From Pedobacter lusitanus (GTDB lineage: Bacteria > Bacteroidota > Bacteroidia > Sphingobacteriales > Sphingobacteriaceae), in assembly GCF_040026395.1 (NCBI RefSeq), contig NZ_CP157278.1, positions 4,340,001 through 4,404,000 on the forward strand: DNA of 64,000 nt, read 5' to 3'. Numbering within the stretch: the first letter of the stretch is position 1; every line of letters starts with the position of its first letter. Made by a program: the position numbers and the translations under genes. Positions 18,859 to 35,124 of the stretch are shown here, piece after piece. The notes beneath the pieces were generated by a model. The model was not told the origin of the DNA and searched no databases. It was given only the letters and a program-made list of their open reading frames with translations.

Positions 18859-19087
18859 TTGGCCCGTACTTAAGATAAAAGGTACAGGAAATAGGATACG
18901 AGTAGAAATACAAATATCTGGGACAATAAAGTTCTTTGACATATTGGAAGAAGTTAATAAAGAAGAGCAAACAACAATAGAGACGTTGTTAGCTTGAAGG
19001 AAGGTAAAGGTGCTTGCACTGATACAATCCGTAGGGTTAATAACCATCAAAAAAAGCATTTCCATAGGCGCAAAAGGCTATGGAGAG

Positions 19088-21965
<2,878 letters not shown>

Positions 21966-22109
21966 AGCAATAAACTGTTGTTTGTTCTTCATAACTAACT
22001 TCTTTCAATAATATGTCATCGTTTGTCTCTGAGCTGGAAACAGGATAACTGTAAAGGTTATTTGGAGAAAAACAAATAAAATACTGATCAATAACAATTG
22101 ATAAAGACA

Positions 22110-22222
<113 letters not shown>

Positions 22223-22230
22223 CTTAAAGA

Positions 22231-22258
22231 AAGCTTGTAGGAAACTACAGGCTTTTCT
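22231..22258 (+). terminator. rRNA operon 1 terminator
   Basis: GCTTGTAG (22233-22240) pairs with CTACAGGC (22245-22252) around a GAAA tetraloop, followed by TTTTCTT. It lies about 10 bases after the 5S gene. Confidence 0.88.
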
Positions 22259-22260
22259 TG

Positions 22261-22352
22261 TTTATAGACTTTTCCGCATCGAGTTTATAAACCTTTCTGC
22301 ATTGAGTTTATAAGTCTTTCCTGATTGAGTTTACAAACTTTTACAGCACAAC
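22261..22352 (+). repeat. Four tandem 23-bp repeats after rRNA operon 1
   Basis: Units at 22261, 22284, 22307 and 22330 start with TTTATA or TTTACA and end in ATTGAG-like sequence, each 23 bp, with a few differences. Identity with the second operon stops inside unit four (22338). The remaining stretch to 22605 shows nothing recognisable besides the upstream region of the next gene. Confidence 0.8.
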
Positions 22353-22605
22353 CTTTTTTTTGTATATAAACCGCCCTGGTTTTCTCTGTACAAACGTTTT
22401 CCTACCTATTTTTTTCGCTTTTATACTTGATATGGAAGAACCGGGAATAGCTTATCTCATGGCTTTGCAAAGGACTACTACATCATATAACCAATTCCTC
22501 ATCTGAGAGCACATAAAAGATTACCACCCAAAGAGCAATTTGTGTTAATTTTGAAATGCAGGTAATTTTAATAAGGCTTAAATTTCCTGATGTAATCATA
22601 ACTCA

Positions 22606-23658
22606 ATGGAGATTAAAGTATATCAGTATTTATTAACAGAGATAAAGGTTAGAATTCGTAGTGCTCAGGTAAGAGCTGCTCTTTCGGCAAATGCTGAAAT
22701 GATTATGCTTTATTGGGATATCGGTAAGTTGGTTAATCAACAGCAGATAGAACAAGGGTGGGGAGCTACTGTTACGTCCCGCCTGGCTAATGATATTAAA
22801 AATGAATTGCCGGAGGTCAAAGGCTTTTCTGAAAGGAATCTGAAGTTTATGGTTCAGTTTTACAAAGGATATGATTTTGATGATGTAATTGGGAAACAAG
22901 CGGTTTCCCAATTACAGGAAAGTAATGGTGAACAACCTGTTTCCCAAATTCCCTGGGGTCATAATATTTTGCTGATGCAAAAAATTAAGGAGAAAGATGT
23001 ACGACTTTGGTATGTTGAACAAACGATACTAAATGGTTGGAGCAGGGATATTCTGGGGTTAATGATAAAAAATAATCTTCATCTCAGACAAGGGGAAACA
23101 ATTAATAACTTCTCTAAAACACTATCTGTTCCCGAATCAGATTTGGTTCGGGAAACATTGAAAGATCCGTATATCTTTGACTTCATTACACTCGCACAGC
23201 CTTTCACAGAAAGGGAGTTGGAAACCGAACTTGTCAGACATGTCGAGAAGTTTCTTTTGGAATTAGGGGCAGGTTTCGCTTTTGTTGGCAGACAATATCA
23301 CTTAACCGTAAGTGATCAGGATTTTTACCTGGATCTTTTATTCTACCATCTTAAAATGAGATGTTTTATAGTTATTGACTTAAAGAAGGGAGACTTTAAA
23401 CCTGAATATGCAGGGAAAATGAATTTTTATTGTTCAGCAGTCGACGATTTAATTAAGTATGAAAGTGATAAGCCAACGATAGGTCTTATACTTTGTCAAA
23501 CGAAGGATAAGGTTATGGCTGAATATGCTTTAAGAGATATGAATAAGCCTATAGGGATTTCTGAATTTGAATTAACAAGGTCTTTGCCAAAGGATCTGAG
23601 GTCAAGCCTGCCTACAATTGAAGAAATAGAAAACGAATTAAAGAGCAGAGAAGGTTAA
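22606..23658 (+). CDS. DUF1016 / YhcG-family PDDEXK nuclease domain protein
   Basis: The 350 residues match the family length. The DUF1016 N-terminal region (about 10-160) has MLYWDIGKLV, GWGATVTSRLANDIKNELP, GFSERNLKFMVQFY and HNILLMQKIK. The C-terminal PDDEXK-like nuclease fold (about 175-340) has FYLDLLFYHLKMRCFIVIDLKKGDF, in which the Asp and the I-D-L-K pattern are the expected active-site residues. The biological role is not firmly known; relatives occur near restriction-modification and other mobile functions. Here it stands alone between two rRNA operons with no partner gene. Base use (A/T-rich) differs from the rRNA flanks but not clearly from other genes in the window. Function beyond a likely nuclease is unknown. 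Confidence 0.85.
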   Translation: MEIKVYQYLLTEIKVRIRSAQVRAALSANAEMIMLYWDIGKLVNQQQIEQGWGATVTSRLANDIKNELPEVKGFSERNLKFMVQFYKGYDFDDVIGKQAVSQLQESNGEQPVSQIPWGHNILLMQKIKEKDVRLWYVEQTILNGWSRDILGLMIKNNLHLRQGETINNFSKTLSVPESDLVRETLKDPYIFDFITLAQPFTERELETELVRHVEKFLLELGAGFAFVGRQYHLTVSDQDFYLDLLFYHLKMRCFIVIDLKKGDFKPEYAGKMNFYCSAVDDLIKYESDKPTIGLILCQTKDKVMAEYALRDMNKPIGISEFELTRSLPKDLRSSLPTIEEIENELKSREG

Positions 23659-23745
23659 TTTCACAGGATATATTTTTAAAGCGATAAGTATTTGAACTGA
23701 TAATCATGTAGTTAAAGGAATGATACAATTAATAGTGTGTTAATG

Positions 23746-23776
23746 TTTGGATAGCGGCATAATTTTCCTACTTTTG
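23746..23776 (+). promoter_or_regulatory. rRNA operon 2 promoter P1
   Basis: TTTG (23746-23749), 19 bases, then TACTTTTG (23769-23776), as before operon 1. Confidence 0.75.
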
Positions 23777-23890
23777 CATCCCGCTTCGGAGGAAGGGAAA
23801 CAGTGAAAAGGATATGGAGAGGGTGCAAAAACAGAGATTGGTTGAGTTTGAAGAAGGAATAAAAAACTTCAAAAATAAAAAATAAAAAGC

Positions 23891-23920
23891 TTGACAAATT
23901 AAAAAAGATTTCTACCTTTG
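23891..23920 (+). promoter_or_regulatory. rRNA operon 2 promoter P2
   Basis: TTGACA (23891-23896) and TACCTTTG (23913-23920), identical to the operon 1 P2. Confidence 0.8.
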
Positions 23921-24247
23921 CAGTCCCAACAAAAACGGGAAGCTTTACAACGGATGTTGACAAAGCAAATAAACAAGATTGAAACGATGAGAAGCTGGAA
24001 AAGACCTTGAGAAGATTAAGACTTGAGGGATTAGAAAGATTAGCATTGCAACATATATAGACTGCCGGGAGGTTAAGTCGAGAAGTTCATTAAAGAGATG
24101 TCATTTACAAACGTAGCGAGGTAAACACGTACAAGTTCAAAGTACATGAACCGCGCGAGTTTTTTAAGTCTATTCTGACAGACAAATAAGAATAAAGACT
24201 ATTATTAATACAAGTTAAGAATGGTCAGCGTTCAAACAACACATTTT

Positions 24248-25769
<1,522 letters not shown>

Positions 25770-25910
25770 CTGGAGAAAGGTAGATTACTCGCTGCGTAAA
25801 TGATATACCGATTGATCAATTGGTATAAGTAAATGACAACAAATCTCAAAAGAAAAACCCATAGGATGAAACATCGAATAAGTGTTCACCTACTGCAGTA
25901 AAGACAATTT

Positions 25911-25985
25911 AGTCCCGTAGCTCAGTTTGGTTAGAGCACTACACTGATAATGTAGGGGTCAGCAGTTCAAATCTGCTCGGGACTA
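25911..25985 (+). tRNA. tRNA-Ile (GAT), operon 2 spacer
   Basis: Identical to the copy at 18692; anticodon loop CTGATAA; CCA not encoded. Confidence 0.97.
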
Positions 25986-26000
25986 CAGTTATAATTCTAA

Positions 26001-26077
26001 GGGGGATTAGCTCAGCTGGCTAGAGCGCCTGCCTTGCACGCAGGAGGTCAACGGTTCGACTCCGTTATTCTCCACCA
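26001..26077 (+). tRNA. tRNA-Ala (TGC), operon 2 spacer
   Basis: Identical to the copy at 18782; anticodon loop CTTGCAC; CCA encoded. Confidence 0.97.
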
Positions 26078-26306
26078 TTGGCCCGTACTTAAGATAAAAG
26101 GTACAGGAAATAGGATACGAGTAGAAATACAAATATCTGGGACAATAAAGTTCTTTGACATATTGGAAGAAGTTAATAAAGAAGAGCAAACAACAATAGA
26201 GACGTTGTTAGCTTGAAGGAAGGTAAAGGTGCTTGCACTGATACAATCCGTAGGGTTAATAACCATCAAAAAAAGCATTTCCATAGGCGCAAAAGGCTAT
26301 GGAGAG

Positions 26307-29184
<2,878 letters not shown>

Positions 29185-29328
29185 AGCAATAAACTGTTGT
29201 TTGTTCTTCATAACTAACTTCTTTCAATAATATGTCATCGTTTGTCTCTGAGCTGGAAACAGGATAACTGTAAAGGTTATTTGGAGAAAAACAAATAAAA
29301 TACTGATCAATAACAATTGATAAAGACA

Positions 29329-29441
<113 letters not shown>

Positions 29442-29449
29442 CTTAAAGA

Positions 29450-29477
29450 AAGCTTGTAGGAAACTACAGGCTTTTCT
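29450..29477 (+). terminator. rRNA operon 2 terminator
   Basis: Same 8-bp stem with GAAA loop and TTTTCTT tail as after operon 1. Confidence 0.88.
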
Positions 29478-29479
29478 TG

Positions 29480-29571
29480 TTTATAGACTTTTCCGCATCG
29501 AGTTTATAAACCTTTCTGCATTGAGTTTATAAGTCTTTCCTGATTGAGTTTACAAACCTTTCCTGATGGGG
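29480..29571 (+). repeat. Four tandem 23-bp repeats after rRNA operon 2
   Basis: Units at 29480, 29503, 29526 and 29549. The fourth unit keeps the repeat pattern better than its counterpart after operon 1, because the two copies diverge from 29558 on. Confidence 0.78.
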
Positions 29572-29706
29572 TTATATTCCTTTACATTTTACTCCCGGAG
29601 TTTTCATTTACTGATTTCTAAATCTTTTTTGGAAAGGGATTTGAAAAGAGTCCTATATTTACCAACTGTATCATTTTTACTATTTGTATTACATAACTGA
29701 TTAGTC

Positions 29707-30180
29707 TTGCTCAAGAATCCGCTCATTAAGTTAATAGATTTCTTTTATCCGCCTTTTTCAAAGTTCCTTCCTATCAAAACATTCAGATATGGAGTAACCG
29801 GAGGAAGCAATGCCTTATTAAATCTGACTATATTCTATCTGAGTTATAATTTTATCCTGTTCGGGCAGGATCTGAAAATCGGTAGTCTGACTATCACCTC
29901 TTATATTGCCGCAGATCTGATGGCTCTTTCTGTGAGTTTTCCGGTAGGCTTTATGCTGAATAAATATCTTGTTTTTCAGCAGCATGGAAGGGGCGTACAG
30001 CAGCTTATATTATATGGAGTAGTCACTGTAAGCTCATTACTGATGAACTATGGTCTGCTGCATTTGCTGGTCGGATACTGGGGCTTGTGGGCAACGCCAT
30101 CACAAGCCTTTATAATCGTGCTAATGTCAGCATTCAGTTACTTCTTCCAGTCTTATGTGACTTTCAGGGAAAGAGCCTGA
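29707..30180 (+). CDS. GtrA-like small membrane protein
   Basis: The 157-residue protein has four predicted membrane helices (about 40-60, 68-92, 100-120 and 128-150). The GtrA entry motif FRYGVTGGSNALLNLTIFYL and the second-half pattern FMLNKYLVFQ are present, with a family-like ending SYVTFRE. GtrA proteins are thought to move lipid-linked sugars across the inner membrane. The start must be the TTG at 29707: an in-frame stop lies at 29698 and the next ATG falls inside the domain. A GtrB-like GT2 lies on the opposite strand at 31073-32008, which is the usual partner. Substrate unknown. Confidence 0.8.
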   Translation: MLKNPLIKLIDFFYPPFSKFLPIKTFRYGVTGGSNALLNLTIFYLSYNFILFGQDLKIGSLTITSYIAADLMALSVSFPVGFMLNKYLVFQQHGRGVQQLILYGVVTVSSLLMNYGLLHLLVGYWGLWATPSQAFIIVLMSAFSYFFQSYVTFRERA

Positions 30181-30209
30181 TCTGACGCTTAAATGTAATT
30201 TGATAACAG

Positions 30210-30239
30210 GTATACTCCGGATTTAAAACCTGAGTATAC
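30210..30239. terminator. Possible hairpin between convergent gtrA-like and deacetylase genes
   Basis: GTATACTC (30210-30217) and GAGTATAC (30232-30239) form an 8-bp inverted repeat between two convergent genes. There is no strong T-run, so a terminator role is only likely from position. Confidence 0.4.
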
Positions 30240-30287
30240 AGGAATGCTATTATTCTGTTATTTAAAGTGTAAGGTATACCCTTTAAA

Positions 30288-31070
30288 TTAAGGCAGAGGA
30301 ATATGCTTTGTGAATTGGGAGATTGTTCCTGAAGGATAACCTTGCCTGTTAATCCAACCCATAAAGTGGTCCATTCGTCTGATCATATCTTCACCTGTAT
30401 TCTTGCTTACGTAACCTGGAAAACCGAAACGTTCTTTATCTTTCAGATCTGTAAATTCCCAGGGATGGAAATAAATATTGAGATAGTTGTCTTTCTGATA
30501 GGTCCTTTTAGCCAGGTGCTGGTAATACCAAAGCGGAAGATTATGAAAGGATAACCAGAAAAGTGGGAAGCGTGATACAGGACTTACCGAAGCTGGTAAC
30601 TGTAAAACGCTGCTCTGATAAAAATATGTTCTGGATATATGCCTGTTATTATATCTTCCGGGCAACCAGGTCGGATTTATAGAGCTGTTGTACAGATATC
30701 CTGCTTTTTGTATTTCCTGTTCATCTACAGGCATCATTCTGGCCATTCTGTAACCTGTTACCTTTATACCGGAAAGCTCTTCCAATGCCAGACGTGATTC
30801 CAGTAAATGCTCTTTTTTAAAATCAGAGTGATAAACACCATGGGAGGCCAGTTCATGACCTTCATCAAGTATACGTCTGATCAGCTCAGGAACATGCTTT
30901 GCAAAGGTTACCGTACTGAAAAAAGTTGCTTTAAGTTTATTCTTTAACAGCAGGTCGAGTATAATCCTCGTGCCCTGGGCAGAGATACTGATCTGGTCTT
31001 CGAATGTTATAGTTTTCCCATATTCAAAAGGCATATCAAATTCTTCGATATCAAAACTGAGTAAGACCAT
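30288..31070 (-). CDS. Polysaccharide deacetylase (NodB-like) family protein
   Basis: The 260 residues contain the carbohydrate-esterase-4 type fold. LLSFDIEEFD at the N-terminus supplies the catalytic and metal Asp, KATFFSTVTFAKHVPELIRRILDEGHELASHGVYH supplies the His pair, and a later GYRMARM replaces the usual GFRxP. There is no signal peptide, so it acts in the cytoplasm or on a lipid-linked intermediate. It lies 2 bases downstream of the GT2 gene, as the third gene of a GT87-GT2-deacetylase operon. It probably removes an acetyl or formyl group from a sugar during surface-glycan synthesis; the sugar is unknown. Confidence 0.85.
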   Translation of the reverse strand: MVLLSFDIEEFDMPFEYGKTITFEDQISISAQGTRIILDLLLKNKLKATFFSTVTFAKHVPELIRRILDEGHELASHGVYHSDFKKEHLLESRLALEELSGIKVTGYRMARMMPVDEQEIQKAGYLYNSSINPTWLPGRYNNRHISRTYFYQSSVLQLPASVSPVSRFPLFWLSFHNLPLWYYQHLAKRTYQKDNYLNIYFHPWEFTDLKDKERFGFPGYVSKNTGEDMIRRMDHFMGWINRQGYPSGTISQFTKHIPLP

Positions 31071-31072
31071 AT

Positions 31073-32008
31073 TTATAGCGGTTGAACTAAATTTGTAGAC
31101 TTGATAATATAGTTAGGACGGTTTTTAGTTTGCATAAACATCTTTCCAATATAGATACCTATAATTCCCATAATAATGAGCTGCAAACCACCGAAGAAGA
31201 CAATGGTCATGATAGTTGATGCCCAGCCATCCACTTCAATACCCATGTAAACCGAATAAAATACATAGGGGATATATAAAATTGATAACATTGAAAAAGA
31301 GAAGCCGAGATAGACTGCCGTGTACAGGGGTTTAATACTAAAAGAGGTTACCCCCTGAAGAGCGAAACGCATCATCTTACGTACATTGTATTTACTGGAC
31401 CCCGCATAGCGTTTGCTGGGGATATAATCAATAGCTATTTGTTTATAACCCATCCACTGAATAAGCCCCCTTATAAAGGGTTCATTTTCTTCAAAATTTC
31501 TGAATACTTCTATTACTTTTTTATCCATAAGTCTGAAATCGGCAGTGCCATCTTCGATATGTATACTGGATAGAACATTTAGTAATTTATAGAATAGCAT
31601 GGAAGATTTTCTTTTTCCGTAGGGAAGGTTTTTATCCTCCTTTCTGCGCGTATAAACTACATCGTTACCCTCTTCCCATTTTTCAAGCATTTGAATTATC
31701 AGTTCAGGTGGATGCTGCAGATCAGCATCAAGAGATATCACACAATCACCGGCAGCTTTATCCAGCCCAGCCTTAAGTGCAAGCTGATGCCCAAAGTTTC
31801 GGGAAAACTCTATATAAAACAAGTTCGGCTTTACCGCAGCTATTGTTTTGAGTATAGCCAGGGTCTTATCCTTACTGCCATCATCAATAAATATAAACTC
31901 TACATTATAGGCAGTTTCACTGAAAACGCTTTCTAACCTATCTATAATGACGGTTAAATTCTCTGCCTCATTGAAAGCAGGAATCACAACAGAAACCAGT
32001 TTTTTCAT
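31073..32008 (-). CDS. Glycosyltransferase family 2 with two C-terminal membrane helices (GtrB/DPM1-like)
   Basis: The 311 residues hold a GT-A fold (about 5-225) with VVIPAFNEAENL, FIDDGSKDKT, the donor-binding ISLDADLQHPPELI (DxD-like) and FIRGLIQWMGY. Two membrane helices follow (about 232-258 and 268-292). This is the layout of polyprenyl-phosphate glucosyl or mannosyl transferases such as GtrB, which load a sugar onto undecaprenyl phosphate at the inner membrane. Its ATG overlaps the stop of the upstream GT87-like gene by one base (TAATG), so translation is coupled. With the GtrA-like protein and the deacetylase it suggests a glycan-decoration system. Confidence 0.92.
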   Translation of the reverse strand: MKKLVSVVIPAFNEAENLTVIIDRLESVFSETAYNVEFIFIDDGSKDKTLAILKTIAAVKPNLFYIEFSRNFGHQLALKAGLDKAAGDCVISLDADLQHPPELIIQMLEKWEEGNDVVYTRRKEDKNLPYGKRKSSMLFYKLLNVLSSIHIEDGTADFRLMDKKVIEVFRNFEENEPFIRGLIQWMGYKQIAIDYIPSKRYAGSSKYNVRKMMRFALQGVTSFSIKPLYTAVYLGFSFSMLSILYIPYVFYSVYMGIEVDGWASTIMTIVFFGGLQLIIMGIIGIYIGKMFMQTKNRPNYIIKSTNLVQPL

Positions 32009-33204
32009 TAGGCAGAGGTTGTTTTTAGATCAAATTGTTTAAAGACCATCTGGTAAGTAATAAATAGCCATATCAGCACACAAGGAAGAGCTTTTAACGA
32101 ATACCGCATAATATAATGTTCACGGATATACCGGGGATAGAAGTCTGAAGGCGCCAGTGTTGTGAGCAGGATGGCAAATACAAAAAGGGCAATTACTATA
32201 GGCTGAACTGGTTTTTTTTGCAGAACAAACCAGATAGCAACACCTGTGAATGCAAGAATATAGGTTGGTGATTCAGATGAATTACTGAATATTACAGTAA
32301 AGATCAGAGTCGATGCGAGATACATCAGTCTGAAATCCGGTGATTTATATTGTTTAATCCTCAGATATGGCAGACAGAAAAGTATAACTCCTGTAATCAG
32401 AAATGGCAGATTCGGGATATTGGCATTGCCACTTACTCTTCTGAATATTCCCATAATGGATATATCCTGCCAGGAAACCAGCGTAGCATTTTCCAGCTGT
32501 TTGGCACTCAGCGAAAGATACCATTCTTTATATTGGGAGAGGATATACTCCTGACCATAAAAAGGCATAGGTAAAACCAAAAACAACAGTGCCCAGAAGA
32601 TGCAATAAGCGATAAATTTTGGCTTTCCTTCAACAAAAAAGAAGAAAGCCAGCCCTACAATACCGTAAAGTTTGATAAACGTACCCAGCATAATCAGACA
32701 TGCTGCCCAAAAGTTCTGTTTTTTATCAATCAGTGTATAGCTTAATACAATGATTGCTGTAATAGACGGGTTAATCTGACAGGCAAATAAGGCCGTTAGC
32801 AGTTCATGGGCAATAATCCAGTAAACAGCATTAACTTTCGTATCTTTCATCGGCAGACTCCTGATCGCATAGTACAGAAACAGGCTATTGGCCAGTTCCC
32901 AGAAAAACATACCGATAAATTCAGGCAATTGAGCAAAAGGGGCAATAATTAGCGAGAACAATGGCCCGTAATGATTCATGTCCAGATATTCGGGATACCT
33001 GGCAAACAATGACAAGTGCTCATTGGCATGAAAATAGGTATAAATGAAGATCAGGTAATTATTATGAGAAGCGCCTGTATGATATTGTCTGTAAGTGGTA
33101 ATTGCAGGCAGCAGGATAAAAAAGCTGAAAATAAATAACCGGTTATTGAATAGTTTAGTTAAACCACTGGTTAAACTCATTTTCATTTGTGTTGAGAGCA
33201 GCAT
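32008..33204 (-). CDS. GT87 / DUF2029-like membrane glycosyltransferase
   Basis: A 398-residue protein with about ten predicted membrane helices. It resembles DUF2029 (GT87) polyprenol-phosphate-sugar-dependent transferases: an early luminal loop with an acidic motif, then FAQLPEFIGMFFWELANS, and central LIDKKQNFWAACLIMLGTFIKLYGIVGL, a K-x-x-P/G-like family block. Start could also be the Met at codon 7 or 9. It heads the GT87-GT2-deacetylase operon, and would use the lipid-linked sugar made by the GT2 enzyme. The family call is moderate, since such proteins are poorly conserved. Confidence 0.72.
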   Translation of the reverse strand: MLLSTQMKMSLTSGLTKLFNNRLFIFSFFILLPAITTYRQYHTGASHNNYLIFIYTYFHANEHLSLFARYPEYLDMNHYGPLFSLIIAPFAQLPEFIGMFFWELANSLFLYYAIRSLPMKDTKVNAVYWIIAHELLTALFACQINPSITAIIVLSYTLIDKKQNFWAACLIMLGTFIKLYGIVGLAFFFFVEGKPKFIAYCIFWALLFLVLPMPFYGQEYILSQYKEWYLSLSAKQLENATLVSWQDISIMGIFRRVSGNANIPNLPFLITGVILFCLPYLRIKQYKSPDFRLMYLASTLIFTVIFSNSSESPTYILAFTGVAIWFVLQKKPVQPIVIALFVFAILLTTLAPSDFYPRYIREHYIMRYSLKALPCVLIWLFITYQMVFKQFDLKTTSA

Positions 33205-33355
33205 TAATTCTATCTTATTAAGAGATTTGCAATGGTAAAGTTACAAAAGTAATCTTGTAAAAGAATAGCCCTGAATGATGTGCTGAATCACATTTTGTAA
33301 ATATTACCTATTTTAGACTTATCCCGTATTTTTGGGATGATTAATTACCCTCCAT

Positions 33356-33937
33356 ATGTATACTTTGCTTCGGGAAAATGTAGAAAAACATATTCATCTT
33401 ACTGATGAAGAATTTGCGCAGTTTTCTGCTCCTTTCTATCTGCAGAAAGTGCAGAAAAAGGATATGCTGTTACGTGAAGGGGAGATTTGCAAGTTTGAAG
33501 GGTTTGTAAATAAAGGCTGCCTGAGGGTATATTATCTGGACGAATCTGGCTTTGAAAAGGTCCTGTATTTTGCAATAGAAGGATGGTGGATTACAGATAT
33601 TGATAGTTTTACGAACCAGTCTCCCTCTATACTGAATATTGAAGCTCTTGAAGACAGTGAAATTCTGATGATTACCTATCCTTATAAAAATATACTGTAC
33701 GAAACACTCCCTAAAGTAGAAAAACTGTTTCGGGTCATGACACAAAAAACGCATGCAGCCTTACAGCGCAGAATGATTTCTTCATTAAGTAAAACAGCTG
33801 ATAAGCGGTACCTGGAATTTATTACGAAATATCCGCAACTGGAACAAAGACTTTCTCAGCAACAGGTAGCAGCATACCTGGGCATATCTCATGAATTCCT
33901 TAGTAAAATAAGGAAAAAAGTATCCAGACTGAGGTAA
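33356..33937 (+). CDS. Crp/Fnr-family transcriptional regulator
   Basis: The 193 residues contain a cyclic-nucleotide-binding-like beta-roll (about 20-115, DMLLREGEICKFEGFVNKGCLRVYY, ALEDSEILMI) and a short winged HTH (about 145-193, LSQQQVAAYLGISHEFLSKIRKK). The beta-roll lacks the Arg-Ser cAMP-binding pattern and no Cys cluster for an FeS centre is seen, so the signal is unknown. This short form, with a truncated wing, is very common in Bacteroidota. It is transcribed in the same direction as the three-gene operon that follows after 76 bp, and an Fnr-geometry palindrome lies in that gap. Confidence 0.9.
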   Translation: MYTLLRENVEKHIHLTDEEFAQFSAPFYLQKVQKKDMLLREGEICKFEGFVNKGCLRVYYLDESGFEKVLYFAIEGWWITDIDSFTNQSPSILNIEALEDSEILMITYPYKNILYETLPKVEKLFRVMTQKTHAALQRRMISSLSKTADKRYLEFITKYPQLEQRLSQQQVAAYLGISHEFLSKIRKKVSRLR

Positions 33938-33945
33938 ATGCTTTT

Positions 33946-33989
33946 TTGAACTAGTTCAACTTTTCCCGCCAGTGGAAGGCCTAATTTTG
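33946..33989 (+). promoter_or_regulatory. Crp/Fnr-type operator and -7 element for the MoaF-DsbA-MBL operon
   Basis: TTGAACTAGTTCAA (33946-33959) is a perfect palindrome with the 5-4-5 geometry of Fnr sites (TTGAT-N4-ATCAA). TAATTTTG (33982-33989) fits the Bacteroidota -7 box TAnnTTTG. No TTTG -33 box is present. With a start a few bases past the -7 box, the palindrome centre (33952.5) would be near -41.5, the class II activator position. The regulator at 33356-33937 is the obvious candidate; that link is inferred. Confidence 0.55.
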
Positions 33990-34013
33990 TGTAGATATTA
34001 AAACATAATAATT

Positions 34014-34457
34014 ATGCTGACTATTAAATTTTCTACCGTTTCTAAAATATTTGGTTTTCTGGGGATTGCAGTATTAGCTGCCTGTAATACATCGGATACT
34101 TCAACCGATCCTTCGGTAAGAAATCCCGGACATGAACTGATCGGGGAAACAGGAAAAATTACCTATGAAAAATTTCAGGCCGAGGTCCGGTATCTTAACG
34201 ATTCTACTATTCACTGGAAAACGGTAGATGCCAAAGGGGTTGTCGCAGAAGAATCAGAACACGTAGCTCTGGAGAAACTGAATGACCATCTGTATTTTTT
34301 AAACTGGATGGAAGCAAGCGGATTAACTGTAAGCCAGATCATTAATACAAAAGATATGGAAGTAACTGCTTATCTGAGCTATAAAGATACGACTGCTCCA
34401 TCAGGAAGAAAAACAGAATTCCTTCATGGTAAATTCGAATATATCACTAATCATTAA
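34014..34457 (+). CDS. MoaF-related-domain lipoprotein
   Basis: The 147-residue protein has a lipoprotein signal with lipobox LAAC (Cys about residue 24). A short lipocalin-like beta domain follows (about 45-145): KITYEKFQAEVRYLNDSTIHWKTVD, LYFLNWMEASGLTVSQIINTKD. This resembles the MoaF/calycin-type domains seen in small secreted Bacteroidota proteins. It is the first gene of an operon with the DsbA-like gene (9-bp gap) and the MBL-fold gene. Ligand and role are unknown; the domain name is my best match and not certain. Confidence 0.65.
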   Translation: MLTIKFSTVSKIFGFLGIAVLAACNTSDTSTDPSVRNPGHELIGETGKITYEKFQAEVRYLNDSTIHWKTVDAKGVVAEESEHVALEKLNDHLYFLNWMEASGLTVSQIINTKDMEVTAYLSYKDTTAPSGRKTEFLHGKFEYITNH

Positions 34458-34466
34458 TCTGAATAT

Positions 34467-35108
34467 ATGAAATTGATTTATGTAATGGACCCGCTTTGTG
34501 GCTGGTGTTACGGAAACAGTAAACATACGCTTGCACTTTTTGAAGCTTATAACGATAGACTTGATTTTGTGATTATTCCTGGTGGCATGTGGGCAGGGCC
34601 AAATGTGAGAATGCAATCGCCGCAGATGGCTGGTTATTTTCTGAAACATGATGAGCGGATTGCACAGCTTACCGGAACTGAATTCGGAGAAGCATATTTT
34701 CAGTTTATCCATCAGCACGAAGTTAAACTGGATAGTGAAACACCATCCAGAGCAATTGTTACGGTACAGAAATTCTGGAATGACCGGAATATACCTTTTA
34801 TGGTTGCTGTGCAACAGGCGAGATACAGGGATGGTAAAGATCTGAATATGGAAAATACTTATCTGGAAATCTGTGCTGAACTCGGGATTGACAGTGCTGA
34901 GTTTATAATTCACTTCAATAGTGAAGAGATGAAAGCAAGCACACAGGCTACATTTGCCACAGCTATACAGTATGCCTCTTCTTATCCGACTTTGTTATTT
35001 GAAGAACAGGGACAGCTGACTTTATTGGAACAAGGTTATTCTTCTTTAACGGAGATCACTAAACATATTGATCGCCTGATTGATGAAACCCAAACAAATC
35101 TTATTTAA
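34467..35108 (+). CDS. DsbA-family thioredoxin-fold protein
   Basis: The 213 residues have the thioredoxin-like motif MDPLCGWCYG near the N-terminus (CGWC, residues about 11-14). A helical insertion (about 60-170) and a cis-Pro strand near the C-terminus (YPTLLFEEQG) follow. There is no signal peptide, so it works in the cytoplasm. It resembles the FrnE-like/DsbA-like isomerase group more than periplasmic DsbA. It is the second gene of the operon between the MoaF-like lipoprotein and the MBL-fold gene. A thiol-based redox role is expected from the fold; the partner is unknown. Confidence 0.85.
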   Translation: MKLIYVMDPLCGWCYGNSKHTLALFEAYNDRLDFVIIPGGMWAGPNVRMQSPQMAGYFLKHDERIAQLTGTEFGEAYFQFIHQHEVKLDSETPSRAIVTVQKFWNDRNIPFMVAVQQARYRDGKDLNMENTYLEICAELGIDSAEFIIHFNSEEMKASTQATFATAIQYASSYPTLLFEEQGQLTLLEQGYSSLTEITKHIDRLIDETQTNLI

Positions 35109-35124
35109 TAATAAAACATATCTT

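Noticed and set aside
22261..22352. 23-bp tandem repeats as a possible CRISPR array
   Set aside because: Units follow each other directly without spacers and no cas genes are present.
34401..34913. Minus-strand frame of 170 codons across the MoaF-like and DsbA-like genes
   Set aside because: Antisense to two well-supported genes, no domain and no start context.
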